64,000 nt of DNA from Haliscomenobacter sp033763495. Its GTDB lineage: Bacteria > Bacteroidota > Bacteroidia > Chitinophagales > Saprospiraceae. This document shows, in pieces, positions 24,332 to 33,648 of the stretch. The notes beneath the pieces were generated by a model. It ran no database searches. It was not told where the DNA came from and saw only the letters and a program-made list of their open reading frames with translations. A program made the position numbers and the translations under genes. Positions within the stretch are counted from its first letter, which is position 1; each line of letters begins with the position of its first letter. The stretch covers positions 1 through 64,000 of the forward strand of contig NZ_JANRKL010000233.1 in the NCBI RefSeq assembly GCF_033763495.1. Direction: 5' to 3'.

Positions 24332-26713
24332 ATGAAAAAAATCCTGCTTCAAACTGCCTGCCTGCTTGGTGTGATTTTCCATTGCGGACTCGTTTCCAGC
24401 CAAAATATTGCGCCTGTAATTTTACAAAAGAATTGGTCAGCTTCCTGGATTACGGTTCCGGGCGCGCCACCCAATGGTTATGGCGTGTATTTGTTCCGCA
24501 AAACCATTGAGTTAGCCAGTCAACCCGCCACCTTTGTCATCCATGTCTCTGCCGACAACCGCTATAAATTGTTTGTCAATGAAAAAATGGTCTCACTGGG
24601 TCCAGTTCGAGGCGATCTGCAACACTGGCATTACGAAACCCTTGACATTGCACCCTATCTTAAATCTGGAAAAAACGTCATTGCTGCCCAAGTTTGGAAC
24701 GAAGCCGAATGGCGCCCCGAGGCCCAAATCAGTTTACAAACTGCTTTCATCGTACAAGGTGCGACCGAGGCATTGAACCTCATCAACACCAACAGCAGCT
24801 GGAAATGCCAACACGACAGCAGTTACACGCCCATCAGGGTTTCACTTGCAACCTATTATGTAACCGGACCTGGAGAATTGGTGCAGTTGTCCAAACAAGC
24901 CAAGAATTGGCAAAGTCTCGATTTCCCGGATGCGGACTGGAAAAATGCCAAAACCATTTTTGCGGGCAACCCCAAAAACATCCAGGGGCAATACGGCACA
25001 CCCAGTGGTTGGATGTTGATCCCTTCCACCCTACCACAGATGGAGCTCAAAGCTGAACGATTTGCAAAGGTCGCCAAAGTTCAAGGAATTGAAATTCCAG
25101 CTGGGTTCCCCGCCAACAAAGTGGATTTAAACATCCCCGCCAATACTACTGCTATCATCCTCCTAGACCAAGGCCATCTGACCAATGCCTACCCTGCCCT
25201 GCAATTCAGTGGAGGCAAAGGAGGAAGTATTTCATTACAATATGCCGAGGCTTTGTTCAGCAAAAACCCGAACAAAGGCAATCGAAACGAAGTCGAAGGC
25301 AAACAGATGATTGGGCGAAAAGACAGTTTACTCTCGGATGGTAGCGCCAATCAGACTTTCACCACCCTCAATTTTCGGACTTACCGCTATGTACAAGTAC
25401 GCATCATCACCAAGGACGAAGCGCTGACCCTGCACGACGTTTCCGGCAATTTCACCGGATATCCCTTCCAATTGAATTCAAGTCTGAATACCGATAACGC
25501 AGAGATCCAAAAAATGCTGGAGATCGGTTGGCGCACTGCCCGACTTTGTGCCGTGGAAACCTACATGGATTGCCCGTATTATGAACAGTTGCAGTACATC
25601 GGAGACGCCCGCATTCAGGCCATGGTGTCCTTGTACAACAGTGGTGATGAACGACTTTTGCGCCAGGCCCTAGATCAGATGGACCAATCCCGGCAGCCGG
25701 AAGGGGTAACCCTGAGTCGGCATCCTTCCTATACGCCCCAGTACATCCCGACTTTTTCCCTCTGGTACATCGGCATGTTGCACGACTACAGCCGCTATGG
25801 CAAAGACATCGTTTTTGTCAAAAACAAGTTATCCGGGATGCGGCAGATTCTGGACTACTTCCGGGGCTTCCAAGGTGCGGATGGTTCCCTGCATGATGTT
25901 CCCTACTGGATGTTCACCGACTGGGTAACTGCTAAAGAATGGGTCGCTGGTCGTGGGCCACTGAGTAAAGATGGCAGCTCGGCTATGCTGGATTTACAAT
26001 TGTTGTGGGCCTATCAATTGGCCGCTGATTTGGAAAACAAACTGGGCATCAAAGAATCCGCCGGGATTTACCAGGCCAGAGCCGCCCAACTCAAAAAAAC
26101 CATCCAAAGCAAATATTGGGATGTCAGTAAAGGCATGTACGCAGATCGGATGGAAAAAGACCTGTTTTCTCAACATAGCAATTCACTGGCCATCCTGACC
26201 GGCACAGTTGCACCTGAGCAGCTTGTGGCTTTGGGAAAAAAGCTGCTGAGTGACAACGACCTGGCACCGGCTTCCATTTATTTCAAATACTACCTGCATC
26301 AGGCTTTGGTAAAAGCTGGAATGGGCAACGATTACCTGAAATGGTTGGACAAATGGCGGGAAAACATCCAGATGGGGCTGAGCACCTGGGCGGAAACTTC
26401 CGAAGTGAACACCTCTCGCTCCGACTGTCACGCCTGGGGATCTAGCCCAAATATTGAGTTTTTTCGTACCCTGCTGGGTATTGAAAGTGATGGCTTGAAT
26501 TTTGCAAAAGTGAAAATCCAGCCTCATCTTGGTGAGATTAAAAAGATCAGTGGAAGCATTCCCCATCCCAATGGAGCCCTGACGGTGAGTTATGAATGGG
26601 TACAAAACAAGTGGAACATTCAGGTTGATTTGCCGGGGAAGACCACGGGGAGTTTGATGTGGAAAGGGCAGGTTTTGGTGTTGAAAACTGGGGTAAATAA
26701 GTTTGTGCTGTAA
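24332..26713 (+). CDS. GH78-like alpha-L-rhamnosidase
   Basis: A 793-residue secreted glycoside hydrolase. Signal peptide 1-23, a jelly-roll domain with lectin-like HVSADNRYKLFVNE (71-84), a second beta domain to about 385, then an (alpha/alpha)6 barrel. The barrel carries DCPYYEQLQYIGDAR (413-427), a GH78 active-site signature with acidic residues E418 and D425, and later TWAETSEVNTSRSDCHAWGS. It would release terminal rhamnose from plant or microbial glycans in the periplasm or at the surface. No SusC/SusD pair is adjacent, so it is not part of a visible polysaccharide utilization locus. Confidence 0.85.
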   Translation: MKKILLQTACLLGVIFHCGLVSSQNIAPVILQKNWSASWITVPGAPPNGYGVYLFRKTIELASQPATFVIHVSADNRYKLFVNEKMVSLGPVRGDLQHWHYETLDIAPYLKSGKNVIAAQVWNEAEWRPEAQISLQTAFIVQGATEALNLINTNSSWKCQHDSSYTPIRVSLATYYVTGPGELVQLSKQAKNWQSLDFPDADWKNAKTIFAGNPKNIQGQYGTPSGWMLIPSTLPQMELKAERFAKVAKVQGIEIPAGFPANKVDLNIPANTTAIILLDQGHLTNAYPALQFSGGKGGSISLQYAEALFSKNPNKGNRNEVEGKQMIGRKDSLLSDGSANQTFTTLNFRTYRYVQVRIITKDEALTLHDVSGNFTGYPFQLNSSLNTDNAEIQKMLEIGWRTARLCAVETYMDCPYYEQLQYIGDARIQAMVSLYNSGDERLLRQALDQMDQSRQPEGVTLSRHPSYTPQYIPTFSLWYIGMLHDYSRYGKDIVFVKNKLSGMRQILDYFRGFQGADGSLHDVPYWMFTDWVTAKEWVAGRGPLSKDGSSAMLDLQLLWAYQLAADLENKLGIKESAGIYQARAAQLKKTIQSKYWDVSKGMYADRMEKDLFSQHSNSLAILTGTVAPEQLVALGKKLLSDNDLAPASIYFKYYLHQALVKAGMGNDYLKWLDKWRENIQMGLSTWAETSEVNTSRSDCHAWGSSPNIEFFRTLLGIESDGLNFAKVKIQPHLGEIKKISGSIPHPNGALTVSYEWVQNKWNIQVDLPGKTTGSLMWKGQVLVLKTGVNKFVL

Positions 26714-26735
26714 AGCTGCTTTAGTGATTTCTTGA

Positions 26736-26818
26736 GTGTCTTAGGTTTCTTAGGTGGTGAAGAAAAAAGCCTGCAGAGCAGGCAGCGTATTTTTCACCAC
26801 CTAAGAAACCTAAGGCAC
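26736..26818. repeat. 3'-end inverted repeat, CACCACCTAAG-type arms
   Basis: Perfect 21-bp arms TTAGGTTTCTTAGGTGGTGAA (26741-26761) and its complement (26793-26813), extended five bases with one mismatch. They enclose a perfect inner hairpin GCCTGC-AGA-GCAGGC (26769-26783). It lies between the convergent rhamnosidase gene and the gene ending at 26841. The outer arms match those at 16081 and 33490. Confidence 0.85.
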
Positions 26819-26840
26819 CATAGATTCACTTCAGGGTTAA

Positions 26841-27551
26841 TTACTTTGCAGGCTTCGCGAAAATCTGCTCATCCACCGGACCATTGATCACTGTTTTATT
26901 CGTGATCATGGTAAAGGCCCCCATCGGACTGGTGATATCAATGGTATTGGCCATTTTGATGCCATCGATTACCTCGTAGCCGGAAAAAACCAACTCCCCT
27001 TCCTGGCCACCAACGTTACTGGTTACTTTGTACACGAGGTAAGTGCTGGCATCCAGGTACTCATCCATAACTACCCCATTGGCGGTAATTTTGAAATGGA
27101 ACATGTCCTTTTTGTCCACTTTTTCCTTACCTACCAACTCGACTTTGTTGCCTTTTTCCGTGTAGTTGTACAATGCCCCAAATGGATCAAGTTGTCCGAG
27201 CAGTGGTCTGATTTCCTCAGCAGTCATGTCTTCAGGTTCGCCAGTTCCGCCCATCATGGCAGGCATAATTTTCCAGCCTTTTTCTCCTTGTACCACTTGC
27301 ACCATTGAGTTACCCATCACGGTCGATTCTGAACGCATGGATTTTCCGACTACAATGACACTTTTGCTGGGAATTTCCATACCCTGTACAGCGAGGACTC
27401 TTTCAGTCAATATGGTATTTACCGTTTTTAACTTATCAGCTCCACCCATTGCTTCCACGTGTTTGGCCACAATTTCATCTATGGTTTGGCCATTAACGAA
27501 TGCAAAAGATAAAGTGGCAATAGCCAGCATGCACAACAGTTTGATTTTCAT
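26841..27551 (-). CDS. LolA-like outer-membrane lipoprotein-sorting-type protein
   Basis: A 236-residue exported protein: signal peptide MKIKLLCMLAIATLSFAFVNG, then a helix IDEIVAKHVEAMGGADKLKTV and a run of beta strands typical of the LolA/LolB fold used in many Bacteroidota envelope proteins. No cysteine follows the signal, so it is a soluble periplasmic protein. I chose the ATG at 27551; the open frame upstream runs into the neighbouring receptor gene. It follows the OMP_b-brl_3 receptor gene by 40 bp on the same strand, and the pair probably works together. The cargo is unknown. Confidence 0.65.
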   Translation of the reverse strand: MKIKLLCMLAIATLSFAFVNGQTIDEIVAKHVEAMGGADKLKTVNTILTERVLAVQGMEIPSKSVIVVGKSMRSESTVMGNSMVQVVQGEKGWKIMPAMMGGTGEPEDMTAEEIRPLLGQLDPFGALYNYTEKGNKVELVGKEKVDKKDMFHFKITANGVVMDEYLDASTYLVYKVTSNVGGQEGELVFSGYEVIDGIKMANTIDITSPMGAFTMITNKTVINGPVDEQIFAKPAK

Positions 27552-27591
27552 GATTGCTCTTGATTTTTGAGTTAAAAAAGAAGAAGTTGAG

Positions 27592-30132
27592 TTATTGTCG
27601 ATTTTGTTGTCCTCCTCCAGGTACGCTCCCGCCAGTACTTTGGCCATCGGTTTTGATGTCGTCATTGTTCACCGATTTGCCTTTTTTTCGAGGCATTTCC
27701 ATCGCACTCATTTTGCCAATTTTGTAGGTAAAGGTCAGTCGGAAGCCACGATTGTATAGGAAAACGTCGCTAACCTGGCTGAATTGAGGCGAATTAAGCA
27801 CAGTGTGGATATTGAAGCGATTGCCCAGGAAGTTTTCCGCAGCCAGTCCCAAACTGGCCTTTTTGTCTTTAAAGTCCTTTTTGACGCCCAAAGTATACCA
27901 GGTAAAACCACCTTGGCGACCTTGCAACTGCACTTGTGAACCCTGCAAGAATCCAAAGGCCTGTACCCCCCAGCCCTTTTTAAACTGGGCCTGACCAAAC
28001 ATCCCTCCACTGACGTTGAAGCCGGAGTTGTTGTTGGTTTCCAGAACTCCTCCAGCATTGGCGATCTGCCCTTCCAAATTGGAATAAAGCACATTCAGGA
28101 ATATCCCGATGTTGATTTTGGAAGTCAGAGCCACATTGGAAAAGATATTAGAACCATAGGTTTGTTGGTGCCCAATGTTTTCGTAGGTCGTGATCACCGC
28201 ACCAGCCAGCGTATCCGAAGGTTTGGTCACCTGCAGGATGGCGTTGTTGGTGGTGCGCGCAAAAAACGAACTGGTTACAAAGGTTTTTTTGATGGTTTTG
28301 CTCAAGGTCAGTTCGTAATTATTGGTCAATTCGGGCCGCAATGAAGGGTTACCCACCGTGATATTTTGCTGATTGGCACTGTTGAAGTTTGGGTTCAACT
28401 GTTGCAAACCTGGGCGTTGAATCCGGCGATTGTAGGCCAGTTTTACCGTAGTCCCTTTGAAAGTTTTGGAAGCGTTGAAACTGGGTACCAGAACTCCGTA
28501 ATCCCCAATCCCGATCACTCCACCTTCGCGGGTACTCGCATCGATCATGGTGTGTTCGTAACGCAAGCCACCTTTAAAAGTGTAGCGTTTTTTAGTGGTA
28601 TAGGTATAGGAAGTATAGCCCGCTGCGATGTTTTGGTGGTAAGTCAAGGCACCCGCAGGTTGGTTAAAATCGGTATTGTATTCACCAGAAGGGTTGGCGA
28701 TCAAAAAGCGGTAATCACTGTCAACCTGGCGAAAAATCCCTTTGCCCCCAAATTCGAGCATTTGATTGCGTTTGATCGGGGTCTGGTAATCGGTTTGCAC
28801 CGTAAACTCCTGGTTCAGGTTGTCGTTGTCGTTGCGCTGGCGGCTAATCAGGGAGCCATTGTTGTCCAGCAGATCGGCATCGAAGTTGTTGGTCAGGTCA
28901 TTGCGACTGTAGAGTGTAGAGATGCTCCATTCTTTCTGCGGTTTGTAGGTGTGGACGTAATCCAGGTTTACGTCTAAAGTGCCCGAAAGGTTTTTGCTGT
29001 CTACGTTCCGGCCAGAGGCCCCCGTCTCCAGGCCATTGCTGAACAATTTGGTCAGGAAGTCCTGCTGAAAGCTCATGTTGCGTACACCGTACCTGGCTCC
29101 TGCAGTGATGCTTTGGTTTTTGGCCAAATCATAATCGAAGCCCAGGTTGTATTGGCCGAAGAGGCCTTGGCTGTAGCCGTCTCCGGTTTGCCGCACGGTG
29201 GTGGTCAGACCTTGAGCTGTACTACTTTGTTCCAAACTCGATTTGGTAACCGTATTGTAATTGGCCCGACCAAAACCACCCAAGGTAAACCCAGCCTTTC
29301 CTTTGCGGTAATTGCCATTGAGCGAGAGAATGGAACCACGATTGCCTACCCCACCATCAACGTTGAGGTTCACCCCCTGCAGGCTGTTCTTTTTGGTGAT
29401 GATGTTGATGATGCCCGCTGAACCTTCCGCATCGTACTTGGCCGATGGGCTGGTGATGACCTCGACTGTTTTGATTTGATCGGCTGGAATTTGTTTCATG
29501 GCATCTGCGACACTGCTGGCCATGATGGTGCTGGGCTTGTTGTTGATCAACACCTTGACGTTTTGGCTACCGCGCAGGCTAACGTTGCCGTCCAGATCCA
29601 CTGTAAGCATTGGGACTTTGCGCAACACATCGGTAGCATCGCCGCCTTTGGCTGCAATGTCTTTTTCAGCGTTGTACACCAGGCGGTCCACTTTTTCTTC
29701 AATCAGGTCCGTTGTGCCAGTGATGGTGACCTCGTCCAGGGTTTTCACCACGGGGTTGAGTTTGATGCTCCCTAGGTCAAATTCCTGCCCTTTGGTCCAA
29801 TTCAGTTTATCAATGGTTTTCGTTTGGTAGCCCAAGAAAGAAATCAGCAATTTGTACTCCCCAGCTTCTATTTTGCTGAAGCTGAATTTGCCTTTTTCAT
29901 CCGAAACAGTTCCATCTACTGCTTGACCGTTGGACAATTTGTAGAGGGCAATGCTAGCGTATTCCACCGCTTTGAGCGAAGAGGAATCGATCAGGATACC
30001 AGTAACTTTTACATTTCCTTTGGGGCCTTGGATGGCTGTGGTCGGAACACCCATCGGAAATTGTGCAAATGCTGGTGTAAGGGTGAGAAAAAAGAGGGTG
30101 GTAAAAAAAACAGTCGGGTAAATTTTCTTCAT
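27592..30132 (-). CDS. TonB-receptor-like outer-membrane beta-barrel protein
   Basis: An 846-residue outer-membrane protein of the OMP_b-brl_3 group. After the signal peptide (1-23) comes a carboxypeptidase-regulatory-like domain (about 42-120), then a plug domain (DVLRKVPMLTVDLDGNVSLR, VKVLINNKPS, VEVITSPSAKYDAEGSAGII), and a beta barrel to about 805. It ends in a glycine/glutamine-rich periplasmic tail with NNDDIK, common in this group. Members are thought to transport or bind peptides or metal complexes, but the substrate is not readable. It heads a two-gene operon with the LolA-like protein. Confidence 0.85.
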   Translation of the reverse strand: MKKIYPTVFFTTLFFLTLTPAFAQFPMGVPTTAIQGPKGNVKVTGILIDSSSLKAVEYASIALYKLSNGQAVDGTVSDEKGKFSFSKIEAGEYKLLISFLGYQTKTIDKLNWTKGQEFDLGSIKLNPVVKTLDEVTITGTTDLIEEKVDRLVYNAEKDIAAKGGDATDVLRKVPMLTVDLDGNVSLRGSQNVKVLINNKPSTIMASSVADAMKQIPADQIKTVEVITSPSAKYDAEGSAGIINIITKKNSLQGVNLNVDGGVGNRGSILSLNGNYRKGKAGFTLGGFGRANYNTVTKSSLEQSSTAQGLTTTVRQTGDGYSQGLFGQYNLGFDYDLAKNQSITAGARYGVRNMSFQQDFLTKLFSNGLETGASGRNVDSKNLSGTLDVNLDYVHTYKPQKEWSISTLYSRNDLTNNFDADLLDNNGSLISRQRNDNDNLNQEFTVQTDYQTPIKRNQMLEFGGKGIFRQVDSDYRFLIANPSGEYNTDFNQPAGALTYHQNIAAGYTSYTYTTKKRYTFKGGLRYEHTMIDASTREGGVIGIGDYGVLVPSFNASKTFKGTTVKLAYNRRIQRPGLQQLNPNFNSANQQNITVGNPSLRPELTNNYELTLSKTIKKTFVTSSFFARTTNNAILQVTKPSDTLAGAVITTYENIGHQQTYGSNIFSNVALTSKINIGIFLNVLYSNLEGQIANAGGVLETNNNSGFNVSGGMFGQAQFKKGWGVQAFGFLQGSQVQLQGRQGGFTWYTLGVKKDFKDKKASLGLAAENFLGNRFNIHTVLNSPQFSQVSDVFLYNRGFRLTFTYKIGKMSAMEMPRKKGKSVNNDDIKTDGQSTGGSVPGGGQQNRQ

Positions 30133-30336
30133 GGCTTAAGTTTGATGCCTCAAAGTTGCTTCGTAAGCCATCAGCTACAAAAAAAAGTAGATGAACACGA
30201 ATATCAACGAGATGGAGATAGGGAAAATGAGCGATGGAGGGTAGTTTTCCTCTTTGCGACAATCACATCCTAATTTTGTTTATTTTGGCAAATCTTTCTC
30301 TAACATTTATTGCATCTCCAAACCCTGTTTCGCCTC

Positions 30337-31467
30337 ATGAAAGCACTATTTTACCTTGCCGTTTTTTTGATGATTGCCTTCGAAATCGCCAATGTTTATT
30401 TCATCATGCCCATGCCCGGCAGTCAACAAATAGATAGCATTGGTCTGGCTTATTTTTTGTATTCCTGGCGTTGGTACATCCGCATCGGTTTAGGAATACT
30501 GACCCTTTATAGCTTCTGGCGGGCTCGTTTCAAATCGGTATGGATTCCCTTACTTGCCCTGCTGCCCTGGGCTTTTGTGGCCTATCAGTTCAACTATAAA
30601 ATGACCGCCGAAAAGATGTTTATCCAACCCGAATTGGTGATGAACAGCAGTCAGAATAACAAAGTTTCACTCAACAGGGTAGTCATTGGAGTTACCGTCA
30701 ATGGGGAAGCCAGTGCCTATCCCATCCAGTATCTTGCCTATCATCATCAGGTGCGCGACGTAGTGGGAGGCCAGTTTGTCATGGTTACTTATTGCAATGT
30801 ATGCCGAACAGGTAGAGTTTTTAACCCAAAAATTGAAGACAAACTTGAGGAATTCCGCCTGGTGGGTATGGATCATTTCAATGCCATGTTTGAAGACTCT
30901 CGCACCCATTCCTGGTGGCGACAAGAGAATGGTCAAGCCGTTGCTGGGCCGCTTAAAGGAAAAATTTTGCCTGAGTTGCCCAGCTCCCAAATGAGCCTGA
31001 GACAGTGGCTAAAATTCCATCCCAACAGCAAGGTGATGCAGCCTGATTCAGCCTACACCAAAGAATATGCTGAACAAAAAAACTACGAAAACGGCAATAA
31101 AAAAGGCAAACTCACCCGCACGGATAGTTTGTCCTGGAAGGATAAATCCTGGGTGGTTGGCATTCAGGTAGGGCAATACAGCAAAGCTTTTGACTGGAAT
31201 GAGTTGAAAGAAAAACGAATACTCAACGGAACGGTGGGCAGCACCCCCATTGCAATTGTCCTGGCAAAGGACAACAAAAGTTTTGTGGCCTTTGAACGCC
31301 CCAATCTGGAAAAAATCAGCATGAAGGGTGATACCTTGTATAGCCAAATTTTTCGATACAATTGGTACGGGGTAGCCCTGGATCCAGGCATGACATCTTT
31401 GAAAAAGATCAATGCTTACCAGGAATTTTGGCACAGTTGGCGGACTTTTCACGGGGATGCACGGTAG
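30337..31467 (+). CDS. DUF3179 domain membrane protein
   Basis: A 376-residue protein with three N-terminal transmembrane helices (roughly 1-24, 45-65 and 68-90) and a large C-terminal DUF3179 domain. The domain contains TYCNVCRTGRVFNP, a CxxC pair, and then GMDHFNAMFEDSRTHSWWRQ, both typical of the family. DUF3179 proteins are of unknown function; the cysteine pair could bind metal or be redox-active. I chose the ATG at 30337 over a TTG at 30310. A TAATTTTG box at 30271-30278 may be the -7 element. It is followed by the DUF2911 gene after 56 bp. Confidence 0.8.
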   Translation: MKALFYLAVFLMIAFEIANVYFIMPMPGSQQIDSIGLAYFLYSWRWYIRIGLGILTLYSFWRARFKSVWIPLLALLPWAFVAYQFNYKMTAEKMFIQPELVMNSSQNNKVSLNRVVIGVTVNGEASAYPIQYLAYHHQVRDVVGGQFVMVTYCNVCRTGRVFNPKIEDKLEEFRLVGMDHFNAMFEDSRTHSWWRQENGQAVAGPLKGKILPELPSSQMSLRQWLKFHPNSKVMQPDSAYTKEYAEQKNYENGNKKGKLTRTDSLSWKDKSWVVGIQVGQYSKAFDWNELKEKRILNGTVGSTPIAIVLAKDNKSFVAFERPNLEKISMKGDTLYSQIFRYNWYGVALDPGMTSLKKINAYQEFWHSWRTFHGDAR

Positions 31468-31523
31468 GATTTTTAGCCAATTTTGTAGCTTAGCCCAGTA
31501 TTTGATCACCAATCTGACTGTAT

Positions 31524-32864
31524 ATGAAAAATCTAATCATCCTGCTCTTGCTATTGTGTGGACTACAAAGCCTGTCCGCCCAAAACAATTTACCCCAAAA
31601 AAGCGCCAAAGCCAGTGTGTCCTACCGACTTGGACTCACCGACATCAACATTCAATACTTTTCTCCTGGCGTGCGAGGGCGTCAAATCTGGGGCGGTATC
31701 GTGCCTTTTGACAAAATCTGGCGCGCCGGGGCCAACAACGCCACCACCATCAGCTTTAGTACACCTATTAAAATGGAAGGCAAAATCCTGCCCGCAGGTA
31801 CTTACGCTTTCTTTCTCATCCCACGTCAAAATCAAGGCTGGACGGCAGTTTTCAACACCGATTCCAAACAATGGGGCGCCTTTATTTACAATGAGGCCAA
31901 GGACGCCTTGAGGGTCGGCGCAAGAACAGAGAACCTGGAAAAACCATTGGAGCGCCTCGCCTATCAGATCGAAGAGCTAAGTCTGGAAGAAGGGCAAATC
32001 AGCTTGCTGTGGGACAACAAAAAAGTCAATGTCCGCTTTAAAGTTGACTTTATCCCGGCAGCTATTGCCCAATACGATAGCCTGATTGCCAAAGCCGATG
32101 CTGCGCAAAAATGGTTCTTGCAAGCGGAAGCTGCTGATTTGTTGACCGAAGCTGGCAAACTCAATGAAGCGCAAAAATACCTCGACGAAAGCCTGAAAGC
32201 AGGTGAGCACGTCTGGAACCTCTGGAAAAAAGCCCTCTGGCAAGCCAAAAAAGACGATTACAAAGGGGCTTTTGCCAGTACCGAAAAAATTCGGGCGATA
32301 GCCAAAGGCGACAATAAAGAAGAAAAAGGTGTCTTTGGAGCCCTCGAAATGGACGTAATTGAAACCGAAAAACGCTGGAAAAACAAACAGGCAGAAGCCC
32401 TGGCCGCCAAAAATGCCCTGCGCGACATCAACCGCGACATCTGGACGCCCTTCTCCGAGGCTTATGCCAGCAATGACGCGGCCAAGTACATCGGTTTGCA
32501 TTCCAAGGAATTTGTGCGGGCCAATGGAGGTAGCAAGAGCAGCCTCGACCTGGCTGGATATGCCGCTCAATCCGAACAGAGTTTTGCCTGGGCCCTTGAG
32601 AACGGTAACCGAACCAGCATTGAGTTTCGTTTTTTTGAACGTTTTGCCTCTGCAACAACCGCTTCTGAAAGGGGTTATTTCAAATACACCAGTTATCCTA
32701 AAGAAGGTGCGCCTTGGGTTGCCTACGGAAAATTCCATGTTTTCCTGCGCAAAGAGAATGGGGTTTGGAAAATTTTGACCGATTACGATTCGGATGAAGG
32801 TGGAAAAGTGGGCGAAGCCGACTTCAAAGCGGCCGCAGCCGTGGATGATTTTTCCAGGTTCTAG
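31524..32864 (+). CDS. DUF2911 protein with C-terminal NTF2/SnoaL-like domain
   Basis: A 446-residue exported protein. Signal peptide 1-20; DUF2911 domain about 27-178 with IWGGIVPFDKIWRAGANNAT and AGTYAFFLIP; a helical, TPR-like linker about 185-290; then a domain of about 150 residues from 298 that resembles NTF2-like/SnoaL folds (WTPFSEAYASNDAAKYIGLH at 307-326, ENGVWKILTDYDSD near the end). DUF2911 proteins are common in Bacteroidota and lack a known role. The fused NTF2-like part is unusual. It follows the DUF3179 gene and precedes the cobalamin adenosyltransferase. Confidence 0.78.
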   Translation: MKNLIILLLLLCGLQSLSAQNNLPQKSAKASVSYRLGLTDINIQYFSPGVRGRQIWGGIVPFDKIWRAGANNATTISFSTPIKMEGKILPAGTYAFFLIPRQNQGWTAVFNTDSKQWGAFIYNEAKDALRVGARTENLEKPLERLAYQIEELSLEEGQISLLWDNKKVNVRFKVDFIPAAIAQYDSLIAKADAAQKWFLQAEAADLLTEAGKLNEAQKYLDESLKAGEHVWNLWKKALWQAKKDDYKGAFASTEKIRAIAKGDNKEEKGVFGALEMDVIETEKRWKNKQAEALAAKNALRDINRDIWTPFSEAYASNDAAKYIGLHSKEFVRANGGSKSSLDLAGYAAQSEQSFAWALENGNRTSIEFRFFERFASATTASERGYFKYTSYPKEGAPWVAYGKFHVFLRKENGVWKILTDYDSDEGGKVGEADFKAAAAVDDFSRF

Positions 32865-32871
32865 CTATTCC

Positions 32872-32904
32872 TTTGAACAGGTATCAACTTTAGGTCTATT
32901 TTTG
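32872..32904 (+). promoter_or_regulatory. Bacteroidota-type promoter for the adenosyltransferase gene
   Basis: TTTG at 32872-32875 and TATTTTTG at 32897-32904 match the -33 TTTG and -7 TAnnTTTG elements of Bacteroidota promoters. The 21-bp spacing is the expected one. The start codon follows at 32916, giving a very short leader. Confidence 0.45.
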
Positions 32905-32915
32905 CGAAAAAAACC

Positions 32916-33467
32916 ATGGCTTTTAAAATATACACCAAAACGGGTGACAAAGGGGAAACCGGGCTCTTTGGCGGAAAACGTTTGCCCAAATACCATTTGC
33001 GCATAGAGGCTTACGGCACCGTGGATGAACTGAATGCACACCTGGGTCTGGTGCGCGACAGTTTGGCCGATGAGGCTACGCGTGATGTTCTGAAGGAAAT
33101 CCAGGATCGACTGTTCACCATTGGTGCCAATCTGGCGAGCGACCCGGACAAATCTATGAGCACCCCCGATTTGCTCGACTCGGATATTGAAGCACTGGAA
33201 CAACAAATGGATCAGATGGATGCGCATTTGCCACCGCTGAAAAACTTCATCTTACCGGGTGGGCACCCGAGTGTTTCTTACTGCCACATCGCTCGTACGG
33301 TTTGTCGCAGGGCGGAGCGGCAGGTGGTGGCGCTGGCAGCAAATGAGCCGGTAGAAGAGATTTTGTTGCGTTACCTCAATCGTTTATCGGACTATTTATT
33401 TGTGTTGTCGCGGAAAATGGCGCAGGATTTGGGGGTGGAGGAAGTGAGTTGGTTTGCGCGGAAATAA
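32916..33467 (+). CDS. Cob(I)yrinic acid a,c-diamide adenosyltransferase, PduO type
   Basis: A 183-residue ATP:cob(I)alamin adenosyltransferase that makes adenosylcobalamin. The ATP-binding N-terminal motif TKTGDKGETGLFGG is at 7-20, followed by RIEAYGTVDELNAHLG, and the C-terminal helix has ILPGGHPSVSYCHIARTVCRRAER. These are the PduO-type signatures for a trimeric helical bundle. No other cobalamin gene is adjacent. A well-spaced promoter lies just upstream, and a strong inverted repeat follows. Confidence 0.93.
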   Translation: MAFKIYTKTGDKGETGLFGGKRLPKYHLRIEAYGTVDELNAHLGLVRDSLADEATRDVLKEIQDRLFTIGANLASDPDKSMSTPDLLDSDIEALEQQMDQMDAHLPPLKNFILPGGHPSVSYCHIARTVCRRAERQVVALAANEPVEEILLRYLNRLSDYLFVLSRKMAQDLGVEEVSWFARK

Positions 33468-33489
33468 AATTTCTGAGTTGACATTTTTA

Positions 33490-33613
33490 TTTTCACCACC
33501 GAAGGAACCTAAGGCACCAAAGGGACACCTAAGAGATGACGCTTTTTTTACTCAGGTGCCCCTTTGGTGCCTTAGGTTCCTTTTGTGGTGAAAAAAACAA
33601 GCGGCGGAGCCGC
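33490..33613. repeat. 3'-end inverted repeat, CACCACC/CTAAGG arms plus GCGGC hairpin
   Basis: Long arms of about 44 bp (33490-33534 and 33551-33594) with a few mismatches, containing AACCTAAGGCACCAAAGGG. They are followed by a separate 5-bp hairpin GCGGC-GGA-GCCGC (33601-33613). The element lies between the convergent adenosyltransferase and aspartate kinase genes. The right arm closely matches the left arm at 16081. Confidence 0.85.
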
Positions 33614-33648
33614 ACAAAAAAAATCTCTTTATTCCACCAATCTGGCTT

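Noticed and set aside
31977..32738. 253-codon frame opposite the DUF2911 gene
   Set aside because: Phenylalanine- and glycine-rich mirror of a lysine/alanine-rich real protein; no domain.
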